Assembly: GCF_032452875.1 (NCBI RefSeq)
Contig: NC_083896.1
Span: forward strand, 6,758,001-6,822,000
From: Bos javanicus
Taxonomy: Eukaryota; Chordata; Mammalia; Artiodactyla; Bovidae
Reading direction: 5' to 3'
DNA length: 64,000 nt
Part shown: positions 46,212-57,340 of the stretch, piece after piece
Layout: each line of letters opens with the position of its first letter
Position numbering within the stretch: position 1 is the stretch's first letter
Translations under genes and position numbers: made by a program
Notes under the pieces: model-generated
Seen by the model: the letters and a program-made list of their open reading frames with translations, nothing else
What the model was told of the DNA's origin: nothing
The model's database searches: none

Positions 46212-47590
46212 AGTACTCAGTAAATGCCAGGTAACCACTATGCACCTGACAGAGCTTAGGAGAGAAAGGCCTTCGTTATTTTGAAGCTTTCAAGCTAGAC
46301 TCAGAGAGAGCACCCTGGAATCCTGGGTCTGCAATTACTAACATTTTTACTTTGGCCAGTCAGATTCCAGCTTCCTCTTTGTAAGTGGAAACTCTCATTC
46401 TTCTCTTGCAAGGTTATTGGGAGGATTAGAGATATATGTCAAGCAGTGGGTGTATGGTATTTATTTGATTAATGGTAAACAGCATTTTTATTACCCATGG
46501 GAAGATAAAAGCATGGGGGCTGGTGGGAGGAGGAATTGTGCTGAAAGCCGGCTTTCAATTTTCATATATTTTCCTGGGCCTCGTTTGAATTTTAATTTTA
46601 TTGAACGCGCTTACCCCATGAGGAACATTCTGAATAGGGTTTATTTTGTAGGGAGAAAATAGTATTAACAGATGTGTCAACTTATCTTTTATTCATTGTG
46701 CATTATTTGCAGATGGGAGCCCTGTTCATGCTCAGAAGTCCAGTCGTTTGGCATGGACTGTCTGAGGCTCATACTGGAACCAGAATGCACTGATGAGTTC
46801 TTCACTGTCAGTATAGTCAAATGCAGGCTACTCTTACATATAGCCTATTCTGTAGTGGCTGAATCTTACAGTTGGAAGGGATCTGACTGCTCATCAGGTT
46901 CATTCTCCCTATATCCACCTCTGTGTAGGCATCCACATTGAAAACATGAATGACTTCTTGGTGTTTATTCATATTCCAGTCTTGCTGCTTATATCTGTAG
47001 TAAAAATAGGGAGCCTTACTTTCTACCAGCTATTTAAAATGCCCCCATTTTATAATCTCGCCAGGAAGCTTGTCTGCAGATGGCTCTTATTCGGTTCCAT
47101 TTGCCTGTGAAAACCTGAGTGGAGGAAATACTTTAGGGTGGAATGTTCCAGACTATGTTCAACTGTTCTACCCTCCTGCCTTTCTAGAGGTGAAAACTGC
47201 ATCTGTGCCCCACATGTCCTTATGTTCCTCGTTGAGCTGGTCTCTCAAAAGAAGCATGTCTACTGATTATGCCCAGGTATGTGGAAATAGCCACATGATG
47301 ATGGCTTTGTATTCTCCCAGCTCATTGATTGTGATCTAAGTGCTGGTTTCTTCCTTTCTAGAAGTGGAGAGGACAATATCTACTTTTTAGAGCTATTTAA
47401 ATGGCTATAGAATGTATGTAAAGAACTTCACATTGGCCAGCAAATACCACACCCTCAAAGTATTGGAAAATTAAAGAGTATCTTTAAAGACAATATAAAT
47501 CTTGTTCACAGTTTTGTATAAAGGAAAATCCGGAGGAAAAAAATTCTGGAACAAATTTTATGAAAATATGTCTATATGGAAAAAACATTA
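46212..47590. other. Intronic interval with a MIR fragment
   Basis: Positions 46330-46460 follow plus MIR (TTACTTTGGCCAGTCAGATT, GCAAGGTTATTGGGAGGATT). The frames at 46417-46662, 46672-46941 and 47070-47339 show no recognisable domain. Confidence 0.45.
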
Positions 47591-47720
47591 TCTAAGCATA
47601 TAACATATAAATATATGTATAATATATATAATAAATGTAACATTATATGTCATTATGTTATATAACATGGTTTATGTTATGTATAAGTATATAAATATAG
47701 TATATAACATATAAATAATG
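47590..47720. repeat. AT-rich low-complexity tract
   Basis: About 130 bases of TATAA/ATATA-type sequence with short internal palindromes (GTTATATAAC at 47658-47667). Confidence 0.85.
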
Positions 47721-48685
47721 GTGATAAAAAGAGAGATAAAGATTTTTTCTTTTTACCTAAACTTCCAGGGAACTCAGTTCTAAAATAAATTTTAAAATAT
47801 ACTGTTATTTTCCCTTAGATGATTGATACCTTTAGTTCTTTTTCCTTGTAACTGAGTTTTGATTGTTCAATTTCAGCAATCTGCTCCTTTTATTATACGC
47901 CTCATTAGATCACTTTTAGATGACCTCAGTTACAAACATGTCATGCCTTTTATTTCAAGAGAAAAATGAAGGCAGTGAGATTCGATGGCATGCTCCTTAA
48001 ATCACACTGTTAGTATTGGTAGATTCAAGGTGAGGGCGACCAGATGCTGCGAAGTGTTCTTCCAAGCTAGTCTGTGGAGTCACACTCCAAGTTTTAATGA
48101 GAGCTTATGAAGCTATTTTCAGTCAAATAACTTTTATCCAGTCAGGAAGCTATTCTAATGGGAAGTTCAATGAATACCTTCCAAAGTACTTAATATTTTA
48201 TACTTAGGAAATGGCTGTTAGTGCTATCTTTGCTCTTAAAAAAAAATACACAGAAAAAGTATTTGCCTACCCTCTATTTAATATTTTCAAGGGAAAAAAA
48301 TGAACTGGCAGTTGCCTGATGCAGAATTAAGCTCTGAAATATCCACATGAGGGCAGACTCATATTCAGAAACAATTTCTATTTGCCCACGAGTAACCACC
48401 TCTAAGTGTTACCTACCGAATATGCCTTCTAAATCCTGCCAGTGGGCCCCCATTGATTTCTTTTCAGTCCTGAGCACTGAGTAGCAGGAAGAAGCACAGT
48501 CAGATAAACAGACATCCCAGTCCCTCAGAGCTGGCACCCAAGTGACGTCATGAGTTACGTCGCAGTAGACGGAGACAAAAGCAATGCGATAGCTGCCTAT
48601 ACGTTTTATCTCGTACTTTTCATTCTGAGTGATTCTCCCAGGCTCATCACCAGCGTTGTTATCTTGGTGTTCCTAAGTATCTATG
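47721..48685. other. Intronic interval containing a CRE-like cluster
   Basis: Unique-looking sequence. Most of it is unremarkable, but 48543-48562 has a cAMP-response-element palindrome and a second near copy (listed separately). Confidence 0.45.
48543..48562 (+). promoter_or_regulatory. Candidate CREB/ATF site pair
   Basis: TGACGTCA (48543-48550), the full CRE palindrome, is followed at 48555 by TTACGTCG. Within about 70 bases there are several CpGs, unlike the CpG-poor intron around it. Function is inferred from motif only. Confidence 0.4.
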
Positions 48686-48689
48686 TTCT

Positions 48690-49050
48690 TAAAAAAAAAA
48701 AATTGACTGAAGTATAGTTGATTTACAGTGTGTTAATTTCTGCTGTATAGCAAAGTGACTCAGTTACACATGTATACATTTTTATATTCCTTTCCATTAT
48801 GGTTTAACACAGAATGTTGAAGGGAGTTCCCTGTGCTAGACAGTAAGACCTTGTTGTCCATCCATCCTGTATGTAACAGTTTGCCTCCGCTAACCCCGAA
48901 CTCCAGTTCTTTCCCTCACCTCCCACCTCTCCCTCTTGGTGACCATAAGTCTGTTCTCTATATCTGAGTATCTGTTTTTGTTTCAGAGATATGTCGATTT
49001 TATCATATTTTAGACTCCACATGTGAGTGGTATATGGTATATTACTTTTT
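48690..49050 (-). mobile_element. L1 3' end, older subfamily
   Basis: An A run, then TGACTGAAGTATAGTTGATT, GCAAAGTGACTCAGTTACAC and GAGTTCCCTGTGCTAGACAG, an artiodactyl L1 3' region in reverse. Confidence 0.82.
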
Positions 49051-49365
49051 GCCTTTTGTCATAAATTTGAAGTTATATGATCTGATATCACTGACTTTTA
49101 TATAATAAAATTTACAAAATTATGTAGTGTAGCAATCTCGTGAAGTAAATCTATGGAATTTTAGAATGGTGCTGATTTAACCAATAAGAAATTTGAGGTT
49201 TAGACAAGCTGGGTGGCCAGTCCAAGTTCAAATAATTATTAAGTTATGGAATGTTATTAAAAACCCAGGTCTTTTGACACCTAGTTCTATGATTCATTTG
49301 CTATTCTTTCATTTTACTTTTCAAAAAAGTCTATAGTAATCTTTCTTTTTTTCTTTACAGTTTTA
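49051..49365. other. Intronic interval with a MIR fragment
   Basis: Positions 49180-49300 resemble reversed MIR (AATAAGAAATTTGAGGTTTA, GACAAGCTGGGTGGCC). No exon seen. Confidence 0.4.
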
Positions 49366-49368
49366 AAG

Positions 49369-49568
49369 GCTATACTGTCTCAGTGGTAAAGAATCCGCCT
49401 GCCAATGCAGGAGCTGCAGGTTTGATCCCTGGGTTGGGAAGATCCCCTGGAGAAGGAAATGGCAATCCACTCCAGTATTCTTGCCTGGGAAATCCCATGG
49501 ACAGAGGGGCCTGGTGGGCTACAGTCCATGGGTTTGTGAAAGAGTTGGGCGTGACTTAGTAACTAAAC
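49369..49568 (+). mobile_element. Bov-tA SINE
   Basis: GTCTCAGTGGTAAAGAATCC, GGTTTGATCCCTGGGTTGGG and tail TTGGGCGTGACTTAGTAACT. Confidence 0.9.
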
Positions 49569-49574
49569 AAAAAT

Positions 49575-50155
49575 GACACACTCCACTTACAATTATTATA
49601 AGCTGTTTGATATATTCCCTGTGTTGTAGCCTACCTTACACCCCACGCTTTCTCCCTCTCCCCTTCCCTATATTGTCTCTCCCTCCCTCACTGTAACTAA
49701 TTTGTTCTCTGTATCGGTGAGCCTCCTTTGTTGTCATATTGACTAGTTTGTTGTATCTTTTAGATTCCACTTATAAATGATGTGACACTGTATCTTTCCC
49801 TGTCTGACTTATTTCACGTAGCGTAATACCCTCCAAGTTCATCCATGTTGCAAAATCCCATTCCTTTTTATGGCTTAATAGCATTCCATACACATACATC
49901 TTCTTTATCCATTCATCTGCCTATAGACACTTAGGTTGCTTTTATATCTTGGCAATTCTAAATAAAGCTGCTGTGAACATTGAGGTTCATATATCTTTTC
50001 AAATTAGTGTTTTCTTTTTTTCAGTGTATACCTGGGAGTGGAATTCTTGGGTCATACAATAGTTTTTTGAGGAGCCTCCATACTGTTTTCAACTGAGGCT
50101 ATACCAGTTTACATTCCCACCAATAGTGTAAGGGTTCCCTTCTCCTCATGTTCTT
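49575..50155 (-). mobile_element. L1 3' portion, older subfamily
   Basis: CTCTGTATCGGTGAGCCTCC, CTTATTTCACGTAGCGTAAT, CATTCATCTGCCTATAGACA and CACCAATAGTGTAAGGGTTC match a reversed old L1 (ORF2 end and 3' region). Confidence 0.85.
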
Positions 50156-50159
50156 GCTG

Positions 50160-50579
50160 AATCATGTTATACTGTGTTTTGTGTGATTTGACTGATTGAC
50201 ATGAGCAACAGGAAATAGTCCTTCACAAGGCACTGGCCACACTGGGTCAGCCTTGGTGAAAGGCGAAGGGGCACAGGTCTGCTGAGTGAGTGCCTGTGGT
50301 GGATCCTCTGCTTGCAGAAAGTGGGCGGAACCAGGACTGGGTATTCAAGAGTAATTAAAGCACAGAAGAAGCCACAGCCCCATTTGCAGGAGAAATGAAT
50401 GTAGGCAATCACTTTTAAACAGGTTTATATCAGCTTAGGAAACTTTTCCTGGTGCTCTTATCATATGGCAGCATTGTTGACCAGGGGTTTTTCTACCACA
50501 TGTTGTGAAACTGTATCACAGAAGTGGTCCATGACCTTTGCAATTTTCTCTCCTGAAGCAGGCTAAAATTTTTGATTAA
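50160..50579. other. Intronic interval, nothing recognised
   Basis: Unique-looking and slightly richer in G/C than its surroundings. No exon can be supported. Confidence 0.4.
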
Positions 50580-50592
50580 GAAATAGAGGTTG

Positions 50593-50869
50593 CTGCTGCT
50601 GCTGCTGCTAAGTTACTTCAGTTGTGTCCGACTCTGTGCGACCCCGTAGATGGCAGCCCACCAGGCTCCCCAGTCCCTGGGATTCTCCAGGCAAGACACT
50701 GGAGTGGGTTGCCGTTTCCTTCTGCAATGCATGAAAGTGAAAAGTGAAAGTGAAGTCGCTCAGTCGTGTCTGACTCTTAGCGACCCCATGGACTTCAGCC
50801 CACCGGGCTCCTCCACACATGGGATTTTCCAGGCGAGAGTACTGGAGTGGGGTGCCATCGCCTTCTCTG
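50593..50869 (-). mobile_element. Bov-A2 SINE (dimeric)
   Basis: (CTG)n start, linker GCATGAAAGTGAAAAGTGAA, end GGTGCCATCGCCTTCTCT. Flanked by a perfect 13-bp duplication GAAATAGAGGTTG at 50580-50592 and 50870-50882. Confidence 0.95.
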
Positions 50870-50882
50870 GAAATAGAGGTTG

Positions 50883-51379
50883 AGTTACTAGCAAATACTG
50901 TGAGATGATAAGGAAAGATGTCTGTAGCACTGTGTGTGGGTGTGCATCAGAGTGCTTGAGTTTGTGTAGTGGAGGCGTACATGCACTCCTATGTGGACAG
51001 ATGGTTGTGGTCAGGAATGCTATGACTGACTGTGCTGGTGGACGTGTTCTGTAGAAGACCTGCTTTACTAAAATTTGGCCACTGGGTCTTTCCTGACCTA
51101 GGACAAAAATATATTTAGCCTGACAAATTGAAATCGGTCCATACCTTTCACATATAATATACTTTGAAAGGACTGAGCAATTCTACAAGCATGTCATATC
51201 ACCTCTACTCACTAGACATACTCATTCTAGACCAAAGCACATACTCAGATAATTTCAATAATCATCTGGCAGGTTGTGATAAGCTCTGTGAAAGGGTTAC
51301 AATTGCTGAAGGATCACAGAAGAAGGGCATTAAATTTAGTTGTGTGTAAAAACCATGTGTCAGTAGAAATGACATTGGG
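50883..51379. other. Intronic interval, nothing recognised
   Basis: Unique-looking sequence; no gene or repeat assigned. Confidence 0.4.
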
Positions 51380-51389
51380 CTAAACTCTT

Positions 51390-52149
51390 TTTTGTGTGTG
51401 TGGTTTTATTTTTTATTATTTTTTAATATAAATTTACTTATTTTAATTGGAGGGTAATTACAATATTGTATTGGTTTTGCCATACATCAAAATGAATCCG
51501 CCACGGGTGTACACGTGTTCCCAATCCTGAACCCCTCTCCCACCTCACTCCCCATACCATCCCTCTGGGTCATCCCAGTGCACCAGCCCTGAGCATCCTG
51601 TATCCTGAATCAAACCTGGACTGGCAGTTTGTTTCATATATGATATTATACATGTTTCAATGCCATTCTCCCAAATCATCCCACCCTCTCCCTCTCCCAC
51701 AGAGTCCAAAAGACTGTTCTATACATCTGTGTCTCTTTTGCTGTCTCGCATACAGGGTTATCATTACCATCTTTCTAAATTCCATATATATGCGTTAGTA
51801 TACTGTATTGGTGTTTTTCTTTTTGGCTTACTTCACTCTGTATAATAGGCTCCAGTTTCATCCACCTCATTAGAACTGATTCAAATGTATTCTTTTTAAT
51901 GGCTGAATAATATTCCACTGTCTATATGTACCACAGCTTTCTTATCCATTCATCTGCTGATGGACATCTAGGTTGCTTCCATGTCCTGGCTATTATAAAC
52001 AGTGCTGCGATGAATACTGGGGTACACGTGTCTCTTTCAATTCTGGTTTCCTCAGTGTGTATGCCCAGCAGTGGGATTGCTGGGTCATAAGGCAATTCTA
52101 TTTCCAGTTTTTTAAGGAATCTCCACACTGTTCTCCATAGTGGCTTGGA
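51390..52149 (-). mobile_element. L1 3' end with ORF2 terminus
   Basis: Young ruminant L1. The minus-strand frame at 51922-52128 reads MWRFLKKLEIELPYDPAIPL, then EWIRKLWYI, the ORF2 C-terminus. Flanked by CTAAACTCTT at 51380-51389 and 52150-52159. Truncated to about 760 bp. Confidence 0.94.
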
Positions 52150-52159
52150 CTAAACTCTT

Positions 52160-53385
52160 AATTGTGAAAAAGATGCTGGCATGGTATGATGAGAAGTCTT
52201 CACAGTTTACAGCTATTGCTGCAACCAGAAGCTGAAGGAGTCCTGCTTGAAAGTAGTGTGTGGGTAATTCTGCTTTCGTAGGTAAAGATTTGCAAACACT
52301 TCAGAATATTTTGTGTTATTGGGGGACTGAGTTGGGATTTTGCTGCCTGATTTTTATTATTCACTCTCTTCTTCACTAGTAGCCTGACCAAAATATGATG
52401 CCCATAAAGTCAGTGCGGGGACCCATAAATCAGCTTTATTCAGGTGTCACATGCAGGGTTCTACCCTCTCTCTCTCTGGTGCTATTTTTTAAAAATAAAA
52501 GAAGTTAGAGACAGAGATATTTCCTTCTACTATCCCCAGAAGATGGAAGTGTTTGTGGCCGTTTGTTCCCCTTGGGCCATGGCAGGAACATAGATGAGGA
52601 GAGCCTAAATATTTTCCCCTATAATTGCTATTGACAAATATAGAGAAATAACAAGTGGCTGTTTTACTTCTTATGTTTTTCATTTATCTTACATTTACAA
52701 AACTCTCACATAAGGCAAGCACACATGTCATCCTAAAGACTGATCTGATCTGAATTGAAAAGGGAAATAAAACTGCATGTAGCAACTTGGTCCATAGGGA
52801 CTTAGATTCACTGAAATATGGAGAATGGATCATATTACATTTGTAATGATTCAGCTAATGAATAATGAATGTTCTGATGCTATCTTTGGGTAATCATCTA
52901 CAAACATGTTTTTTTTTTTTTTCCCCAAGACTTCATGGGATGTTGATTTTTATGCAAACTAGAAATTCTCCACCATCTGTAATAGCAAACAAGTTCTCAG
53001 TGCTTTGGCAAATAATAGAACACCAAATGAATTTGTGAAATTATTCAAGCAGTGTGGAATGATTTCTTTAAGTTGTTCTTGAGCATTACTCTCTAGCTCT
53101 TTGACCGCTGGGGCTGGCTGGCTTGCTGATGCGCTGAAAGCTTTTTAAAATTTAATGTTTTGTCTATGTAGGGTCTTCAGTTCTGTTTAGTTTTGTGTAT
53201 GCTTTGAGCGCTTGTCTCCTACGCACTTCTTTGTTTTTAATATTAGGTTGTGGGTTGTCAGAAGCTTCTTTGCAGTAGCAGCTTTTGCTTCTTAGTAGAC
53301 CTAGCCCTGGAGATAGGATTCTGTATGTACTCAAGGTGGAATTAAAAGGCACACATTATATAGCTTTCCAGTTTCTATGGTTATG
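52160..53385. other. Intronic interval, no gene recognised
   Basis: Unique-looking with a T run at 52910-52922. No exon or repeat assigned. Confidence 0.45.
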
Positions 53386-53389
53386 ATGG

Positions 53390-53452
53390 ATTAGTCACTA
53401 AGTCATGTCCAACTCTTGTGACCCCATGGACTGCTAGGTTCCTTTGTCATAG
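53390..53452 (-). mobile_element. Bov SINE fragment
   Basis: TTAGTCACTAAGTCATGTCC, then CCCCATGGACTGCTAGGTTC, a short piece of a Bov-tA/BovA body. Confidence 0.7.
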
Positions 53453-53910
53453 ATTGTACCAGATAGGTCCCAAATTTGCAATGAGCAGAATAACCAGATT
53501 TAATTCTCTTAGCATGCTAGGTTAAATGGTTCAGACTTTGCTTATGGTAATTTGATGCCAGGGCTCTTTGGTTGGATCTGAATTCTTTGACCTAAAGAAT
53601 GTGAGCCAGTTTATTAGATTCCTGCTACTGCTGCATATATTCAATTGCAAGTATTATTTGTAGGCATATTTGCTTTCTTTTGCCCCAAATTCTGTTGCAA
53701 TAAAAGTCTACTCTTACTCTGCTCTTTGTTTCATCTGCAGCTCCTTCTCCTTTGATCATAGATGTCCTACCTTACTTACTTAAAATGTATGATAATCTGT
53801 CTTCCTCCCTCCCTCCCTTTTGTCTTTTCTAATCAATATGAAATTTACATTCATTAACCTGTGCATTATTGCTATCATGTATGGAATATGGAAGAAAAAA
53901 ATAACTTGGT
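53453..53910. other. Intronic interval, nothing recognised
   Basis: Unique-looking sequence with a CCTCCCTCC-type tract at 53803-53818. Confidence 0.4.
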
Positions 53911-53914
53911 GATT

Positions 53915-54225
53915 AATAGAGCTAACTTTGGAATCAAAGTAATTTGAAATCAAATCCAGACTCTGTTCCTTACTAGTTATGTGAGAAGGGACTAATCATT
54001 TAATCTTATTAAATGCAAGTTTCCTCATCTATCTGGAGAAGGGAAAGGCAACCCAATCCAGTCTTCTTGCCTGGAGAATCCCATGGATGGAGGAGGCTGG
54101 CGGGCTACAGTCCATGGGGTCACAGAGAGCCAGACACGACAGACATTTTCCTCATCTATGAAAATATCTATGCAATGGCAGTGTTGTTATATACGTATTA
54201 ATAGGAGTAATAGCATCTATGTGAT
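53915..54225 (+). mobile_element. MIR SINE split by a Bov-tA
   Basis: Plus MIR: ACTCTGTTCCTTACTAGTTA, GACTAATCATTTAATCTTAT and TTTCCTCATCTAT, interrupted at 54033-54146 and resuming with CTCATCTATGAAAATATCTA. Confidence 0.6.
54033..54146 (+). mobile_element. Bov-tA/BovA SINE, short copy in a MIR
   Basis: CTGGAGAAGGGAAAGGCAAC to AGAGCCAGACACGACAGACA. Flanked by the 13-bp duplication TTTCCTCATCTAT at 54020-54032 and 54147-54159. Confidence 0.93.
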
Positions 54226-56445
54226 AGCAATGTCATGAATATGACATAGAATGATGTATGCAATACACTTAGCAGACAGGGCGACAGTAAGATGCTGGGA
54301 CTGCCGTTGCTGCTCTGGTGGTAGTGTTGGTGGTGGGAGCAACAGTGGAAAATCGTGCTTTTTCAAGTGCTTTCTAGTGCTTTCTAGTACCCTTTGAAAG
54401 TGTGTTGCAAAGTTCAAGTCATCAGCATTGGGACGCCATCATGACTGAAAAGTGGTGTGTAAAGTTTTAGTTTTCACTAATGACTTAGGATTAATTTTTA
54501 CACATGAACAAACTGAGCAGCTCCTGCTAATTTCTTTGCAACTCAGCAATACTCAACACCACTGAATTGATAATGGAGATGTCATCTCTCCTTTAAGTTA
54601 TTCCTATAAAATCTATGACTATGTTAGCCTGAAGACCTTCATGACTGTGTCTTTTAAAATTGCTTTTTTCATCCCTCTATCCTCAAAAACAAACATCCAG
54701 AATAACATTGCACTATAATGTTACAATAAGATAAGAAACCTGACTGTAAGCTACTGAAAATAAAGCTAATGAAGGATTACAAGAGCTTCAAAATGAGGAA
54801 AAAGACTAATAGATTAGGAAAATTAAGGAGAGGCACCATGAACATTACTTACAGCACACTGAGGTTTTGTTTACTGAGGTTAGCAGGTTCTAAGTCATTG
54901 AGTTTTCTTAGAAAATGGCCATAGTTAGCCTTGCACCATAATTTATAAAGCAGAAGAGACTGTTTCTCTCTACACATTGAACCATTTGAAACTGAACACA
55001 GATTTTGTTATTAACCTCTTGAGAAGCAAAGAAAGGAGGGACAAAGAGAGAAAGGATCACTCTAGGAATCCTTAACACCACTGAGTCTTCTCACTTTCAC
55101 ATGTGTATGTGCCATCTTCTGCAGATACCATCTTCGAGTTGGGGGTATTACGTGTGACACTGTAACATGGGAAAGGGTATTGGGATTAGAAGGAAGAGAC
55201 CTGTGCTCTAGTACTGTTCTTCCAGTGTCCAGCTGCTCTGTCACCAGAAGCCACTGCAGCTCTCTGTGCCTCTAGTTTATCCATAAAAGTTTGTTTGTTT
55301 TATATGCTGCTGCTGTTTTATATGACTGGTTCTTAAATGTCTTCAATCAAAACCCCCTTTGATAATACCATGGAACCCATGAATTTTCATGCCAGAGGTG
55401 TACAAATCTTATGAAATATATCTATGTAGAGTTTCAATAATTCCATACATCCCTAAAGCTCATACATCGATATTGACCTTAGGCTAAGAACTGTTACTGT
55501 AGGTGATTGCTGTTGTCCATCATAACTTCTTAATTCTGTGATCCTTGGGCATGTAAAATTTAAAATTTTTCTGTCAAATAACTTAGCTTTTTAGGGTCTA
55601 GTGGGAAAATGTTTGTGTAAATGTTCTAGTAATAATTTTGAGACTCAGGTATGTCTATTTCGTACTTCCTCTCACTTTGGATTTACTGTGAGATTTGGGC
55701 AAGTTTCATGGTTTCTCTGGGTTGTCTCCCTAGGGTAATGGAGTTACAGAAAATCTTGGACTTCAGAATCAGATCTGTCCAAATTCTGGTTCCTTCACAT
55801 AGTCACTTTGCAAGTTTAAGGGAAAGTACTCTGTGAGCCTATTTTCACTGTAAAAAATCCAATGGTTTGTGATCTTGAGGTATAAAAAAAATTTTAAACG
55901 ATTTGCCCAGTACTGACCTCAATCCCTAACAACTGATCCCCTCTCAAATCTGAGAATGTGCTTACTTTGGTTAGCCTTGCATTTTCTTTCCTCCTCTCTC
56001 TTCCCATCTTTAATCTTGGTCCTCTTTCAGCTCATTCCAAGTATTCCTCAAGTCATCACTTCCTGTTTTGGATCATGGTGTGAACTATGATATGGTGTGT
56101 TCCCAGGAGCTCTGAATTTTTAAACAGGAGTAATAATACATATCAAAGCCATCGTAAGACATTTATAAGCCCTGGACATCCTTACAGGTAGAACTGCTTT
56201 TCTCAAAATAACATTCATAGTTTAATACAGTTACATTCCATATTTTAAGAAGTTTTCTGTTGCTAAAGATGTGAAAACATTTTTGTATTTTATAATTCTG
56301 AGATTTGAGTTTTAAAAAGAAATTTGTTGTTCCTTAATATATGCATGCATATAAGTATACAGATATATGTGATTTGTCTTGTGTTTGTATATATAGAGAG
56401 TTATAACTAATTACTTGATGTATGTTTTAGTTTGCAGATTTTCAT
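54226..56445. other. Intronic interval with weak MIR traces
   Basis: Possible plus MIR pieces at 55165-55290 (TCTCTGTGCCTCTAGTTTAT) and 55745-55840. Tandem GTGCTTTCTA copies occur near 54366-54388. No exon recognised. Confidence 0.4.
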
Positions 56446-56451
56446 GGCTTA

Positions 56452-56657
56452 AAAGTAAAAGTCTCTCAGATCAACTCTTTGCGATCCCATAGTCTATAGT
56501 CTGCCTTGCTCCTCTGTCCATGGAATTCTACAATAAAGAGTACTGAGTGGGTTGCCATTTCCTTCTCCAGGGGATCTTCCCGACCCAGGGATCGAACCCG
56601 GGTGTCTTGCATTGCAGGCAGATTCTTTATCAACTGAGCCACTAGGGAAGCCTGTGC
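56452..56657 (-). mobile_element. Bov-tA SINE
   Basis: Reverse element ending CGACCCAGGGATCGAACCCG and GAGCCACTAGGGAAGCCTG. The 3' part is diverged. Flanked by GGCTTA at 56446-56451 and 56658-56663. Confidence 0.9.
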
Positions 56658-56663
56658 GGCTTA

Positions 56664-57048
56664 GAGAGGATAATTGTTTTTGTTTAGGTCTTTTGCACTT
56701 TTGATAGTCTCTACAATTTTATATCTGTCTTATTATTACCAAGGAATACAATGGCTATGTTTTTCCCCAGTTCTGTTGAAGTATAACTGACAATTAAAAT
56801 TATAAGAGAGTTGAAGTGTATATCATGATTTGATATACATATGCATTGTGGAAGGATTCTTTTGATCTAGTTAATTAACACACTCATCACTTCACACACA
56901 GTGGCTGTGGTTTGAGTCCTAGTTTTGTTACCTATTAAGTTTCGTGAGTTTGGGTAAATTCTTGCATTTCTCCAAGCTTATAGTTTTCTTAATGGACTGC
57001 TCTTTCTCATTCAGGGAAACTTAGGTTAATTAGTAATTAAAATGAGGC
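56664..57048. other. Intronic interval with old L1 and MIR traces
   Basis: Positions 56765-56890 (GTTGAAGTATAACTGACAAT, GTTAATTAACACACTCATCA) resemble an old reversed L1 3' end. Positions 56900-57000 resemble plus MIR. Confidence 0.45.
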
Positions 57049-57060
57049 CATATATAATCT

Positions 57061-57328
57061 TGGGAGAAGGCAATGGCACCCTACTCCAGTACTGTTGCCC
57101 GGAAAATCCCGTGGATGGAGGAGCCTGGTAGGCTGCAGTCCATGGGGTGGCTAAGAGTCGGACACAACTGAGCGACTTCACTTTCACTTTCCACTTTCAT
57201 GCATTGGAGAAGGAAATGGCAACCCACTCCCATGTTCTTGCCTGGAGAATCCCATGGACGGAGAAGCCTGGTAGGCTGTAGTCCATGGGATCGCACAGTT
57301 CAACACAACTGAAGCGACTTAGCAGCAG
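57061..57328 (+). mobile_element. Bov-A2 SINE (dimeric)
   Basis: GGAGAAGGCAATGGCACCCT to GAAGCGACTTAGCAGCAGCA. Flanked by the 12-bp duplication CATATATAATCT at 57049-57060 and 57329-57340. Confidence 0.95.
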
Positions 57329-57340
57329 CATATATAATCT

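Noticed and set aside
46672..47339. ORFs at 46.7-47.3 kb as unknown genes
   Set aside because: They show no domain, no repeated or conserved motif and no splice or promoter context. Lengths are within chance for this sequence.
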